This document shows, one piece after another, positions 46,660 to 58,600 of a stretch of DNA of 64,000 nucleotides. The notes under the pieces are model-generated. The model searched no databases and had not been told where the DNA came from. It saw only the letters and a list, made by a program, of their open reading frames with translations. The position numbers were made by a program, and so were the translations under genes. The stretch is taken from the NCBI GenBank assembly GCA_905250125.1, contig CAJNOL010000207.1:62001-126000 (forward strand), written 5' to 3'. The stretch comes from Rotaria sordida (taxonomy: Eukaryota; Rotifera; Eurotatoria; Philodinida; Philodinidae). Every line of letters starts with the position of its first letter. The first letter of the stretch is position 1.

Positions 46660-47837
46660 AGACACGTGTAATTCAACAATGATCTTTTCCTTCGATTCTT
46701 CAGAAAACTATTATTTTTTCTCTCAACTTTACATATAATAATTCTTGATATATGCTTAGAGTAAATATAGATTATTTGAAGTATATGATAAACAAAGAAT
46801 TAATATATGGTTTTTCATTAAAAATTAAGAAGTGATCCATTTGAACAATAACATAAACATGGTTCAATGGTTTGGTCTGATGAAAATGATAATGAACATA
46901 ATCAAAGTTTTCTACCTATTGGTCTTCTTCCTAATCATCATCGTTTAATGGCGCCTGTAATTTACACAACTTCCATCAATACATATGGAAGAAACTTCTA
47001 CACATCGAGAACAACAGGATGGTATTGATACTGCTCATATTCTTCATTGAATAATCTATCCGTATTAAAATGCGACTGTGAACAAATGAATGCAGATCGA
47101 CTTAATGGTAATTTATCTCCAAAAATCTACAACACGTTGTAGTATATTTTCAACTGAACCAATAACAGATGATCAACAGCAATAACAAATATCTTCCTCA
47201 CCCACATATCAACATAAAAAAATCATCACCTACATCAAGTATCGAACGCCAATCTTTTTCATCTTCTTCATCATCACCACTACCAACACAAACACAACAA
47301 TCATTTACTTCAGATACATCCATTATTGATAGAAATTGGTTAGAACAACAACATATACATGATACTAATACACATTGTATATTACCATCAACATGTCATG
47401 ATCATTCAAACACAAAACAAGTATATCTATTTATTTTTATAGTATTAAATAGAATTACTTTTTGTTTTTTTTTCTAGCTATCAAATCATGAAGTGAAACA
47501 ATTAATCAAACATGTTTCACAAGCACTTTCAACTACAAATACTTCTTCAGTAAAGCATTTTTAAACTTCTTTGTTTTCATGACAAGAAAAATTTTTTTTT
47601 GTCTTTAAAATAGACCACAAGTACTAGTCCACCATCATCATCATCAAGCAATCTAATGGAAACAATAATTGAACGATTACGTGCAAAACCTTCAAGTGAA
47701 TTATTACGTAGTCTATCACTATTAGATAATACTCTACTTCAACAATCTGAATCATCAAATACAACAACAGTAAATGTAACAAGACTAGAAAAAATATTTA
47801 AAACAAAATATACAACTATTCTTCCATCGAATTAATT
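46660..47837 (+). pseudogene. C2CD3 3'-end fragment, inverted duplicate (arm B)
   Basis: Reverse-orientation copy of the last three exons of C2CD3. Recognisable: TGGTTTGGTCTGATGAAAATG (the VWSDEE region), CTATTGGTCTTCTTCCTAAT, the DTSIIDRNWLEQQ exon at 47280-47430, and the terminal exon at about 47613-47835. It has an early stop (GAACAATAACAT where arm A has GAACAACAACAT), base-level indels, and a 57-bp deletion removing 19 codons in the second-last exon. No upstream C2CD3 exons are present, so it cannot make the protein. Confidence 0.9.
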
Positions 47838-48484
47838 CAAAAAACTTTATTTTTTTCTTTCTAGAAACAAATATTTAGTTTTTTTTTTTGTATAACAGTG
47901 ATGTTATAACATATAAGATTCCATATGAAGTTCAGATAGTTACAATGTCTTCTTCGATTCTAATTCAAATAACAAAAGTTATTATTGTAGATCTAGTCTA
48001 GAGTTTTTTTTTTCTTTCTGTTTTCTCTTGTAATGATACAAAATAAAATAATTTGGGGTTGAATTAATTTATTGTTTGTTTAAATGAAAAGAAAAATTTA
48101 TCATTTGAATATTATTATAAAGAGGTGAGTGGATAAATATCGCCGATTAAGTTCGACTTTAAGAGCACAGCTTCAGAGGCCAAGCGATTAAAAAATCAAC
48201 GCTTAGTCTGCGAAACAGTGATCTCATGTCTCACATTTATTCTATCACACTCACACTATATAGATAGATCATATCAAGTATTTATTTGATATAAGTTGCA
48301 AAACACTATTCGGTGATTATATGTTCTATATCGATTTAAATCGAAGTTTGAACCGTTAAATTCGATAACACGTGGTCTAACTGTTGAATATATATCTGTT
48401 ATTTTCTCCTTGGATAGATAATACAAAGACCCAATGAAAAATTCTCATAGAAAATTTTACGTTTTTAGATATAATTAACCGACA

Positions 48485-49035
48485 AAATAAATATACCACT
48501 AGTTCATATGTGTGTATTATTGAGTCATGAACATAAACAACTTAAAATAAAAATAGCTGAAAAAAAAATCTTGATCATACTTGGTTTTCTTCAATTTCAT
48601 GTCAGACAAATATTCCTCTTCAAAATCGTCCATATCCATCAGAATCTATAAGATTGCCTTTTGATGAAGAAGCTCATTTACATCGTCTTATCAATGCTCA
48701 AAATGAATTATTAAGAAAATATGAAAATGAAATTATTCATAATCGACAATAACAACAGTTTGAATCATCATTTCCAGCTGCACTTATTGAAAATCATAAA
48801 TGTCGTTTAATTCGCTGCCAAAAGAAAGAACAAGCTATTTCTGCTCAAAAACGTATAATAAAATGAGAAAGACAATATGAAAGTATGCGTCAAAAACTGA
48901 GTATACTTGATGATGATTTGTTTTTTTGAAAAAATTAATCGTCTTAAATTTGCTTTATAACAAGCAACAAGTCTTAATCGAGAATATGAAAAGCAAAATA
49001 AATTTTTAAATGATAGATTATTATGTAATTTGTAA
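48485..49035 (+). pseudogene. Decayed copy of the coiled-coil gene (arm B)
   Basis: Reverse-orientation copy of 23984-24598. Segments such as TTTTGATGAAGAAGCTCATT, AATGCTCAAAATGAATTATT and TATGAAAGTATGCGTCAAAA align with the coding strand of arm A, but there are several stops (for example CGACAATAACAACAG, AAAATGAGAAAG), frameshifts, and a deletion that removes the last codons. By eye it is roughly 80% identical to arm A, far lower than the adjacent spacer. Confidence 0.88.
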
Positions 49036-49066
49036 TTTTTGAAAAAGATATATTTTTTTAAAAATA

Positions 49067-50001
49067 TATTGAAAAAATTCAAAATTTTTCATGGCCATAT
49101 AATTCAAGCGTTAAAATCAAAACGAATTGAGAAGAAACTATATGTATATATTTTTCATTATGGTTGTAGATGGATAAAGACCATCCTTTTGCATCCAAAC
49201 ATTGTTATTATTCATCGCTGAAACTTGTAAAATAGACTTAATAAGAAAAGATATACTTGTAAAATGAAACAATAACGTTATTAAGAACAATTAGATATGT
49301 AATTTATTTCAACAAGACGAATATGTAACGAGTGTTCAAGAATAAATGGATCTCTCGGTACTTTAACAATATATTCATCAATGTACATTACTTCGACTTG
49401 AATTTTTTACCAAATAATCCTTCGTTCCAATCTCTACTAGTCAAACCTTTTGAGTTGAAGACTATAAGACATATATATAACGTATTTTGTTGTGTTTCAT
49501 CTTTTTAGCTGTTGAGTATGGTTGACATGCAATTAGGTTTTCTATTGTACAGACGCTTCAAAAATTTCGATAAAAAAAATTACTAAGACAAGCATAACTA
49601 GGCACATATCTGTTTAGAGAAAAACGAGAACCAGCTGTTTAAAATAAATACTGCTACAAAATCTGTCACTTCAGCGCTAAATGTTTGATTATTACTTTTT
49701 ATACGCATCTGCAGAGAGTTTAACAGGGAATTTTTTTTGATAAGAAAATTCCTGTCGAAGTAATGGATGCTGATAGAGATATTGATAAAAGATTAATAGA
49801 CCCATTTATTATTCGGCAATCTGATATATATATATAGATAAAATATATATCATTGCTGATTTTTGATTTTTAATTTATAAGATCATAAAAACCTGGTCGT
49901 ACAAAAATACACAGTAAGAATGTTTAGACTTTCTTTTGTTTTTTTTTTATAAAAAACTAATTCTTCTACATCCATATTTCTTATCTATGTACATAGATAT
50001 T
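49067..50001. other. Intergenic spacer
   Basis: 0.9 kb between the pseudogene copy and the 3' end of the P2X gene; contains a TA-rich run near 49824-49850 and no supported gene. Confidence 0.5.
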
Positions 50002-53000
50002 TCATAAATATGTTTCAAGTTTAGGTGATCGTCTTTTTGTATATTCATTTGTATTTGTAATTGATATATTAGGTTTTTTATTTAAATTTAATATATCTTC
50101 ATTTGATTGTTTGTTTTCATATACATTTGGAGAATCTTCATCAACAAAAATCGTATTTGTTTTATCACTTGTTGCAATTTGTTCATCAGTAGTACCTTTG
50201 GATAAATTTGTTGATTTTGTTGGTCGTGTTGTTGAATGTCTTTGTTTTATTGATGGTAATGATGGACTATCTGTTAATGATTCTGTTTTATTATATAGTT
50301 GACGTTGATGATAATTATCCGATGGTAATGTTGGTGATGTACTTCGATTTTTATGTATTATTGTTGTTGTTGATGATGATGTTGATGACTGTTCATGTAA
50401 ATTATGATGTTGATGATGATTTTCTTTATTTCGTCGAAATTTTTCTTTATGTGGACTATCATTTATTGATATTGCATCAGTATTTTCAATAATATGATCG
50501 GTTAATAAAACTTGTTCAATATGAGTTTGTTGTTTACGTCTAGTTACTTCATTCATCATACCTTCTGCTAAACTATTTAAAGTTTCTAAACGTAATAAAT
50601 TAAGATCAACATCTTGAAATTTTTGTTGACGATATACATCTGATTGACGATGAACATATAATGCAACAATATCACATACAAATGTTGCTAAACCAAGTAT
50701 ACCAATTAATGAACCAATATTTAAACTTAATGTTATGATATCAAAACGACCAGCTTCACCACTAACCTATGATAAAAATATAATGTTTATTACTATATTG
50801 ATTTAATGAATTTTGTTTTTGTTTATAGACAAATATTCACTTTTTTTTGTTATAATCAAACAAATTGATTCAAGTGAAAATCTTCGAAGAGATCAAAATT
50901 TTGATCTGTTCGATTGTATGAACAGTTAGATAAGATAAAATTTAAATAGTTTTCAATAAAAATATTATAGAATCGCAAAGATTATCGTGAAAGAAATAGA
51001 TGTATCTTTTTCAAATATTCTATGGTCTTTATGCATGCTTAACCATGAAAGCAAAGTAGGCCAATAGATAATAATCATATTGAACTTACAGTTGGATATT
51101 ATTGTATTACTTTCTATTATTTTCACACTTGTAAAATGCACTATTCTACATGACTCACATATTCTTATACTAATAATCTTTTCTATTTAAACATAATTTT
51201 TTTGCCATTGTATACTTGTAAAAAAGAGTCTTTTGAATGAGTATACATCACAGTTGTTAGTCGATGTAAAATTACTAGAGGAACTAAAATTATCAAAAAG
51301 TTTAAGATTGTTGACTTGAGTCAATATGGAAGATACATTAATTATAAGTAAATGTATTTTTGATCATCCAATTTTTCGATATGTCATGTTTCTTCATCTT
51401 TTCTCTATCGAATTCTTCTAAATGACATACATATTCAAGGACGCATGATAGAATGACAACGTGTTCGTCCCTCAAGAAGTAACATCAAGTTGAAGGTTTT
51501 CTTCCCCACGATACTATATTTGTATAATTCTGTTCTATTCTACGTGCCTGAAGCTACTCGTTCGTCAATGGTCTATATATTCTAAACACATATCAAGATG
51601 GTTCGATTCTGCGGACTATTGCTCATGACTTATATTATTTGTGTTCATTGTTTTATATTGGTATATGCTTATGTTTTGCTTCACAAATTTGTAATCAGAA
51701 CTATATCCAAACTTTTTTTTCCTACTAAACAATCGATTGCGAACTAGATAGATATAAAAAGACTGAAAAAAATAATCATAACAGTACTCATCATCGTCAA
51801 CAAGGGAGTTTTTATTTTGTATTTTATTATTTGAAACCTAAATTGCACTAGCGAGTTGATTATAGATATTTATCATTTTTAGTAACGGCTTATATATTAA
51901 AAGAGTGTTTCGTGTAGTAAGGATTTTGTTGACTTGTATTTTATTAATATAGTTATCTATGTGCCCTCGTTAACCACAAAATCTATTCAGATGAATGAAG
52001 TACAACCGAGAAACGGTAGAAACTTGGATGCACAAATTCAGACTATTGCAGCGGAACCGGTCATTACATCTGATCGCCAGATTTTCTCATTCTGATGAAT
52101 ATTATTTATTAGGAAATGAACGTTTAAAAAATGTCTAATTAATTCTTTTTTTGATGATAGAAAGATCTACTGATATTCTTCATTAATAGATGAACTGAAC
52201 TTACAGAAATAATAAAACGAAGACCAAATGCTTTAGTTAAAGTACGAAATGATCGATTATGATGTTTCCAATGTGAAGCAAAACTAAATAAATATATAAA
52301 ATAAATTAAATTATTTTGTTTTTTTTTACTTTACCGAAAATTAAATCCTTTGGAAAAATCTTCTTCTTTATATGGTCCATCTAAACGTTTAAATGAATAT
52401 TCTGGCAAACAATAATCTAGTGATTTATCTAAATTACATTTCCACTCAATTTTAACACGTATAACACCACCATGTTTTAACATTTGTATTCGTTCAGTAA
52501 GATCTGGTTCAACAAGATTAAGTAAAGTTCCAACACGAAATATTGGACATATTTTATGATTTATTGGATCATAATTACATTTTTTAAGATAAGATACACC
52601 TTGTCGAATATTTTTTCTAATAACTTTAAAACGTGGAAATTCAATAAAATTTTTAACAAATATAGTAAAATTTAATGCATCCTCTATAGGTTCTGGAATA
52701 TTACGATCATTTTCCACCGGACACCAACCTTCTAATTCACATCGACCAATAACTGGTTGAGAATTATTTTTTTCAGATTTTTTATTTATTACACAACGAC
52801 CTAGATAATTAAAAATATAAATAAAGAAATAAATAATTAATGTTTATTTTTATTTTTTGACTTACCAGTCCATTTGCCATTAGCCTGCAATAAACAAAAT
52901 AGATGAATTAAAATTTTATTGATGATAAATATCATATATAGAGTTTTGCGGGACAAACCTTTTTGTACCACAAGTCCCATTTACTGAAAGACGGTTGACT

Positions 53001-55683
53001 GTCCAAAGTGTAGTAACCGACTTACTGCTTTTCGCTCATTTAGTTGCTATTCTTCTTATTCTCGATGCATTAATCATGACTCAAGTTTTGATCAAATTGC
53101 TGATCGGTATCTCGAAGCACGTGAAAAAAAATGACAAAGTCCTGTAAAATTGATCTTTTGGAACCGCTACTTATAATCAAAGATGACGTCTTCTTATAGA
53201 TTGAAAAAGAAATAGTATCGATTCAATCTTACCATTATCACATTGCGTTGAAACGAAAAGTGTCTGAGCTTCCGTTCTCAAGGTCATTATGACATAAAAT
53301 GACAATTTTTTATACGTACATCGAGAAAGAAAGAAGAAATCTGTCAAAAAAAATGCGGGACACAATAATCAACACAGCTGAGAGTTTTCTTATATGATCA
53401 TACATGACTCCATTTGAAAAAGACCATTGATATTTAAGATGTTTCACATAATAGTTTCTTTGTTGTGGCAATAGTTTATTCAGAGTTATTGTCTCTTTAC
53501 TTATCAGCTGAGCCATGATAATTGAACGCGACTGAAATTTATTATGATTTCCTTTACGGAAGTCTAAGGTTAAGAAATAGCTAATGTCGTATAGGGTCGC
53601 CTTTATTTGTTAGGAACAAAAAAATTTAATGTGTATGACATATTTTGATATAAGAATTAAACAAAATTCGAGACATTGATTTTTCCTATACTATTCCGCG
53701 AGATTTTTCGAGATCCAGAACTATCTCATAGGACTCTAAATAATAGAACTTCATTTTCATAATAAAAAAATCGATGACTAATATCAATTATTGTATCGAA
53801 TAAATTGTATTTACAATATAAATATTAGAATAGTTTTTTTTAAATATTGATCTCTATTTAAAACTGTGAAACTGTCAAATATACTCAAAATTATTTTCTG
53901 AAAGTCAGCTGAAATAAAACTACTATTCATCGTAGTTAATCAAAAATAGTATGCACAACAATTCTTATTAAATGTTTGATTTTATATTGAGAAACCTATC
54001 CGTTCCGAGTATGGAAGAAATACTATTTTGTTAATTGCAGTACGTGATAAGAAAACGGAAGTAAAAATTTACAGATCTAATATTCATTTCTTTCTACACA
54101 TACCAAAAAAAGATCTGTTTTTATTTATCGATTCATAAACTAGAAAACATACTCAGTAAACTCTCTCGTTTACAATAAAAGTAGTTCAACCATGTTTTCT
54201 AAATTGCAGAAATCGCTTTAAAAAATTTTAAATAGTTCAATTTCTTTCGTAATTTTGCATTTTAAATAAATAAATATATATATATATATACTTAACATTA
54301 ATCACACAAGTAAATGATCGTCGTGTTTTTCAAATCTCTCAAAACGGTTTCAACAGTTTTGCTAAAATCTAGATCGGTTTTCATGTTTTATAATTTTTCG
54401 ACTAAAAAACAAATGAAAATTCGTCAAAATGTTTTTCAAATGTGTCTTCTCTCGTTGAAAAAGGATAAAATACGAAGTACAATATTCAATAATTTTTTGC
54501 TTGTGATGGATGATCAATTTTGAGTGCCACTGTGTATGCGAATATGAAATCTGTTCATTATATAAAAGATGTTGGCGCAATCTCTGTAGGATTAAAATGT
54601 GAAAGGCGATGTAGTTGCTGTTGTTAATCAGAGGAAGATTGTTTTATTCTATCTATCTTGAGACATATTTCTTCACTGTCCTTCTCCAGAAATTGAATAA
54701 TAATGAGATGTTATTGATATATGATTTCCATGGCAATGTCCGTCATGGTTTGTGTAGTGGGGGGAGGGGGGGGAGGGTGCAAATTTCTATCCTATATCCT
54801 TCAACACTTCTGATAGATCATGTTTCATAAAATTCTTACTTTTTGAAAATCTATATTTGATTGACATTCACTATCATTTACACAAGCTGATTCTTTTTCA
54901 TCAGGTGATTCTAAAATAATAATACAAAATCAATAATTATAGAAGTAAAATTATATTAATAAACATACCTGCACATCGTCTATGTTCTTGATCAGTTCGA
55001 ATAAAATTTGTCATTAAAAATAATGCATTATTTTCTTGTGGTGGAACAATATAATCTTCGAAATACAAAAAAAAAGAATTTTATTTTAATTTTAATACTA
55101 AATTTTATTTTACCTGCACCATCAATAACTAATGTTTGATTTGGACCTGTTTGATTATAACCAATACCCTATGAAAAAAAGAATACATATATATGTATTA
55201 TTTTCTTTTTTTTTTCTAATTCAATGTTTTATATTTACTTTAACTTTCAATGTAATTGATGAAATAATTGATGTATTTGTTTCTTGATAACCTTTTTTAT
55301 GTATCATTAAATATACAATACCATAAATTAAAATTAAAATTTGAATTAAACGGCACATAAGTGCAACTAAAATAAAACACATATATAATATTAATCATAT
55401 GTTTGTTGATCTCTATTGAGATTTAAAACAGTCAATCATTTGAGACAAATTTTTGATAAATAATCCTTTCCCTTGATAAAACTTATGAAATATTAGCTTT
55501 TCTTTTTCTTTTTCTTTTTCTTTTTCTTTTTATTTTCTTACTTGAAATGGAATGAATAGTAACGATTTTTGGTGTTTCATATTCATATACGAAACCACGA
55601 AATAGTGATTTCATATTAGTTGCAGAAAAATATTCTCGTAATGATAAACATTGTACTGGGATAACTGGTGATTCAGCAGACAT
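50002..55683 (-). CDS. P2X ATP-gated cation channel
   Basis: Minus-strand gene starting at 55683 (MSAESPVIPVQCLSLREYFS). Exons at about 55542-55683, 55239-55366, 55110-55168, 54970-55060, 54840-54910, 52868-52886, 52735-52800, 52331-52735, 52205-52285 and 50002-50767. N-terminal cytosolic part carries the conserved TPK motif (YEYETPKIV); TM1 is LMCRLIQILILIYGIVYLMI. The extracellular domain has all ten conserved cysteines, the ATP-binding lysines in LKVKG, the NFR motif (GFNFR) and the lysine in TLTKAFGLRF. TM2 is FDIITLSLNIGSLIGILGLA, followed by a long hydrophilic Ser/His/Asn-rich cytosolic tail of about 190 residues ending RRSPKLETYL. P2X subunits form trimeric channels opened by extracellular ATP in the plasma membrane. 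Every signature residue I know for ligand binding is present, so it should be functional. Two introns (1.4 and 2.0 kb) are long. Confidence 0.95.
50768..52204. other. Long P2X intron
   Basis: 1.4 kb, AT-rich, no feature I can support. Confidence 0.5.
54270..54290. repeat. (TA)n microsatellite
   Basis: A run of TA dinucleotides of about 20 nt in a P2X intron. Confidence 0.85.
54568..54838. repeat. Dispersed repeat R2, copy 2, next to a P2X splice donor
   Basis: Collinear with 39966-40258. It starts GTTGGCGCAATCTCTGTAGG and ends GATCATGTTTCATAAAATTC directly before the CTTAC that is the donor of the P2X exon at about 54840. It contains a run of guanines at 54758-54778 (GGGGGG-A-GGGGGGGG-A-GGG), a strong G-quadruplex candidate absent from copy 1. 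Confidence 0.8.
55497..55531. repeat. (TTTTTC)n hexamer repeat beside the first P2X donor
   Basis: Five to six TTTTTC units ending about ten bases from the donor of P2X exon 1; on the transcript it reads as a purine-rich GAAAAA tract at the start of the intron. Confidence 0.85.
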
Positions 55684-58600
55684 TTTTTTGTTCAAATAAT
55701 ATATGTAGATAATAAAAAAACGGAGATTTGAAAGACGATGGTCTATAATAAAAGAGAAACAAGACAAATATGTACAATTATCTTCAAACAAATGTGATAA
55801 ATACAGCTTCTAGCAATATCTATGATCGACCTTGTATTTCTGATATATATACATACTATTTCCTATATTAATGCACTAAACCTAGTCCAATAAGAAAAAC
55901 AACAATAGACTGATGTATGCCCTTAAGCAAATAGAGACATTCATGTTTTATCATGTTTTCCAGTCGATATCCGTTCTATGTTCTTAAAAATATCTATTAA
56001 TGATTGCTTTTATTATTATTATTATGATTAGTTTGAAAACTAATTATTTTTTTTGAAGACATAAATATTACATACATAGATATTTCGTTTGTCTTCTATA
56101 CAATTTGTCTCAAATATAATGTTATATCAACACTATCATATATAGATGTATGCTATAGTTGCATATCAATAAATTATAGTTTGTCGATATGTTGCTATAC
56201 AATACGATGAACAAATAAATAAATAAAAATTCTACTTAAAATCTCGATAAAATAATTCTTTTTTTTCTCTTCTTATTAACATTTCTTAGATTTAGCTCTA
56301 ATAATGACGATAGACAATTTTTACGTTAAAAATTGATGATTACTATATATATACAAACACATATGCTTCTTATAATTTCTATCTGGATTACTAATTGATG
56401 CAGTATTGTCTGATGTATTATTACCTCGCGTTAGGCTAATCGACGTAATACAACAACTGAATAGACATATGCATAAGTGTCCTTGACGTTGTGTAGTGTT
56501 CTATAATTTGTATTTAGATCTGTAATAGAAGAGAATTTGATCAAAATTGCTTGTGCATACGCATACGCACGGCTCTATCAGCTTAGCGTGTTCCGTCACA
56601 AACAAGCATTAATGGATTGCTTTTAATTCTCTATTGTAGTTGTGCTAACATTTTCCAAATATGATTAAGGCGTGTGTACTTTTAATACACCCGCATAAAA
56701 AAAAACAAAAAGGTTCCTTTGTGACACCACGTACAGTTAAACACATATTTTCTACATCTTTCATACTTTCCGATAAACACTAAGGAAAGAAAGGAGAAAA
56801 AAAAAAGAATTAATGCGACAGATGCAAGAAATGATACTGTAGATTAATGAATTTTTGTAGTTTTCTCTTTAGTCTATGACAATTAGGTTTTCATTGTAGT
56901 AGTGAACTTTGTATGAGTAGTATACATCATTTGTTTTTAACATTTAGTCGTATATATCATAACTATTATATTTCTATGATTGAGAAAAAATAAGATGTGT
57001 TCCAATATTTAATCGTTTATGATTGCTAATCGATCACAATGACATTCTACTATTCACTAAATCATGATAATTACTGATATGAAATTAGATAAAAGCCAAG
57101 ATTTTATCGTACAAATTAATAAATTTGTAGTATTGTCTTGATTAGGATTAGTGATAAAGTACATCGAACAAGATGGTCGTATAGAAATGTTAATCGATCA
57201 CGTAAAAACTATATTCTGATTATTCAAAATTAACCTTGTCCTTAAGTATGACAAAAAACATGCCTCTGAAAACTATAATTCTGTTTTTAAGTAGTATTAT
57301 TTCAGACTAGAAGGCATGAATAAACACACACGTGCGATAAACACAAGGGATGTCTTATCATGCAGGTATAGCACTTTTCTAATGTCTGAACATGCTGTGT
57401 TGTTGTTTTTTTTTTTTGACATTCATGCAATCACATTCATCTAATCTTTGAATAAAACTTACCGATTATCGACCATAGCCAGAAAAATTAAATAACATAA
57501 ACAGAAACAATTCATCGATTGGATTCAGTCTTGTAAAAGAAAAAAGAAAGAAAAAACGATGACTAACATCATGTTGACACCATTTAAATCTAACAGAAAT
57601 CATTCTTCGTCATAGCAGCTAGATATATCTTCATCGTTATTTCCAAGAATACATAATCGACATTTGTCAAATATTGACAAGCAAATTTTTTTTGACAGAA
57701 TAAAGTATTTGTTTATTACACTCGATCTCTATCGTTCTTTCTTATTTGTACGCTCCAAATTTTTTCGGATAGTATATAGAGATAAAATCTCCATCTTACC
57801 GTAATCAATTGTTGCCTGTTATGAAAGCAAAGCAATGAAGTCTAAAGTAAATATATAGAAGAAAAGAACAGAGACTGACTATAACAATAAATGCAAAAAA
57901 AAATCAAGAAAACAAATGCACCCGCATAGTAGAGTAGTCATTGCAAGAATAATTAGTAGATCGATCGAATATATGGGTATTTCTATTGATTGTCGTTTAA
58001 TTCTTGTTCTTTCCTTTTTTTTTCTCTCCTCATGTCTCTGTGTCTCTGATTTTTCCATCTTGTATTACTCTCATGCTCTAGAGAATGAATCCAAAAAAAG
58101 TGTTGATATTTCTTGTATGACATGCAAAATGAAAAAAAAAACTAAAACCATATCAATATTGCTTGAGTTCATGATTATGTGCTAATATTCCTTCGAGATT
58201 ATACAGAAAAAAAAAATTAATTAATTTTTCTAATGAATCATATTTTGCATTTTTACGTTTTAGAAAAATATATTTGAGTAATGTGAAAAAAAAAACATTT
58301 CTTAAGGATTTTCTGTTTTTTTTTTTATAAATATATTGCTTGAGAGAATAATGCATTTATAAAAATAAAAATAAAAAAAGACAAAGTAACTTTTTATCTT
58401 CAAGCAAACATAAATTTCTATTGTACAATATATTTCATTTTAATTGATTTCTTTTTATATATGAACTTTGTATTACGTTTGCTTTTGGTAAAAATAATTA
58501 TTTTTGCATTCTGTTGTTTTGTTTTATTGCTTTTCAAGAAAACTTCTATAAGAAAGATATGAGTTAACTAAACAATCGGTCAAATTTGTTTTTTTCGCAT

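Larger units (their letters stand above)
46660..49066 (+). repeat. Inverted duplication, arm B (decayed copy)
   Basis: Counterpart of 23905-26510. Identity is highest from about 47290 to 48430 (spacer and last exon: 96-99%+) and much lower on both sides. Homology runs past the pseudogene end to about 49066 (ATGATAGATTATTATGTAAT against arm A ATGATAGATTATCATATAAT). Confidence 0.9.

Noticed and set aside
47169..47477. 102-codon plus-strand open frame as a possible new gene
   Set aside because: It is part of the decayed inverted copy of a C2CD3 exon; it reads into an intron and lacks the upstream exons.
50208..50492. 94-codon plus-strand open frame over the P2X tail
   Set aside because: Shadow of the low-complexity P2X C-terminal exon (GAT/GTT-rich antisense).
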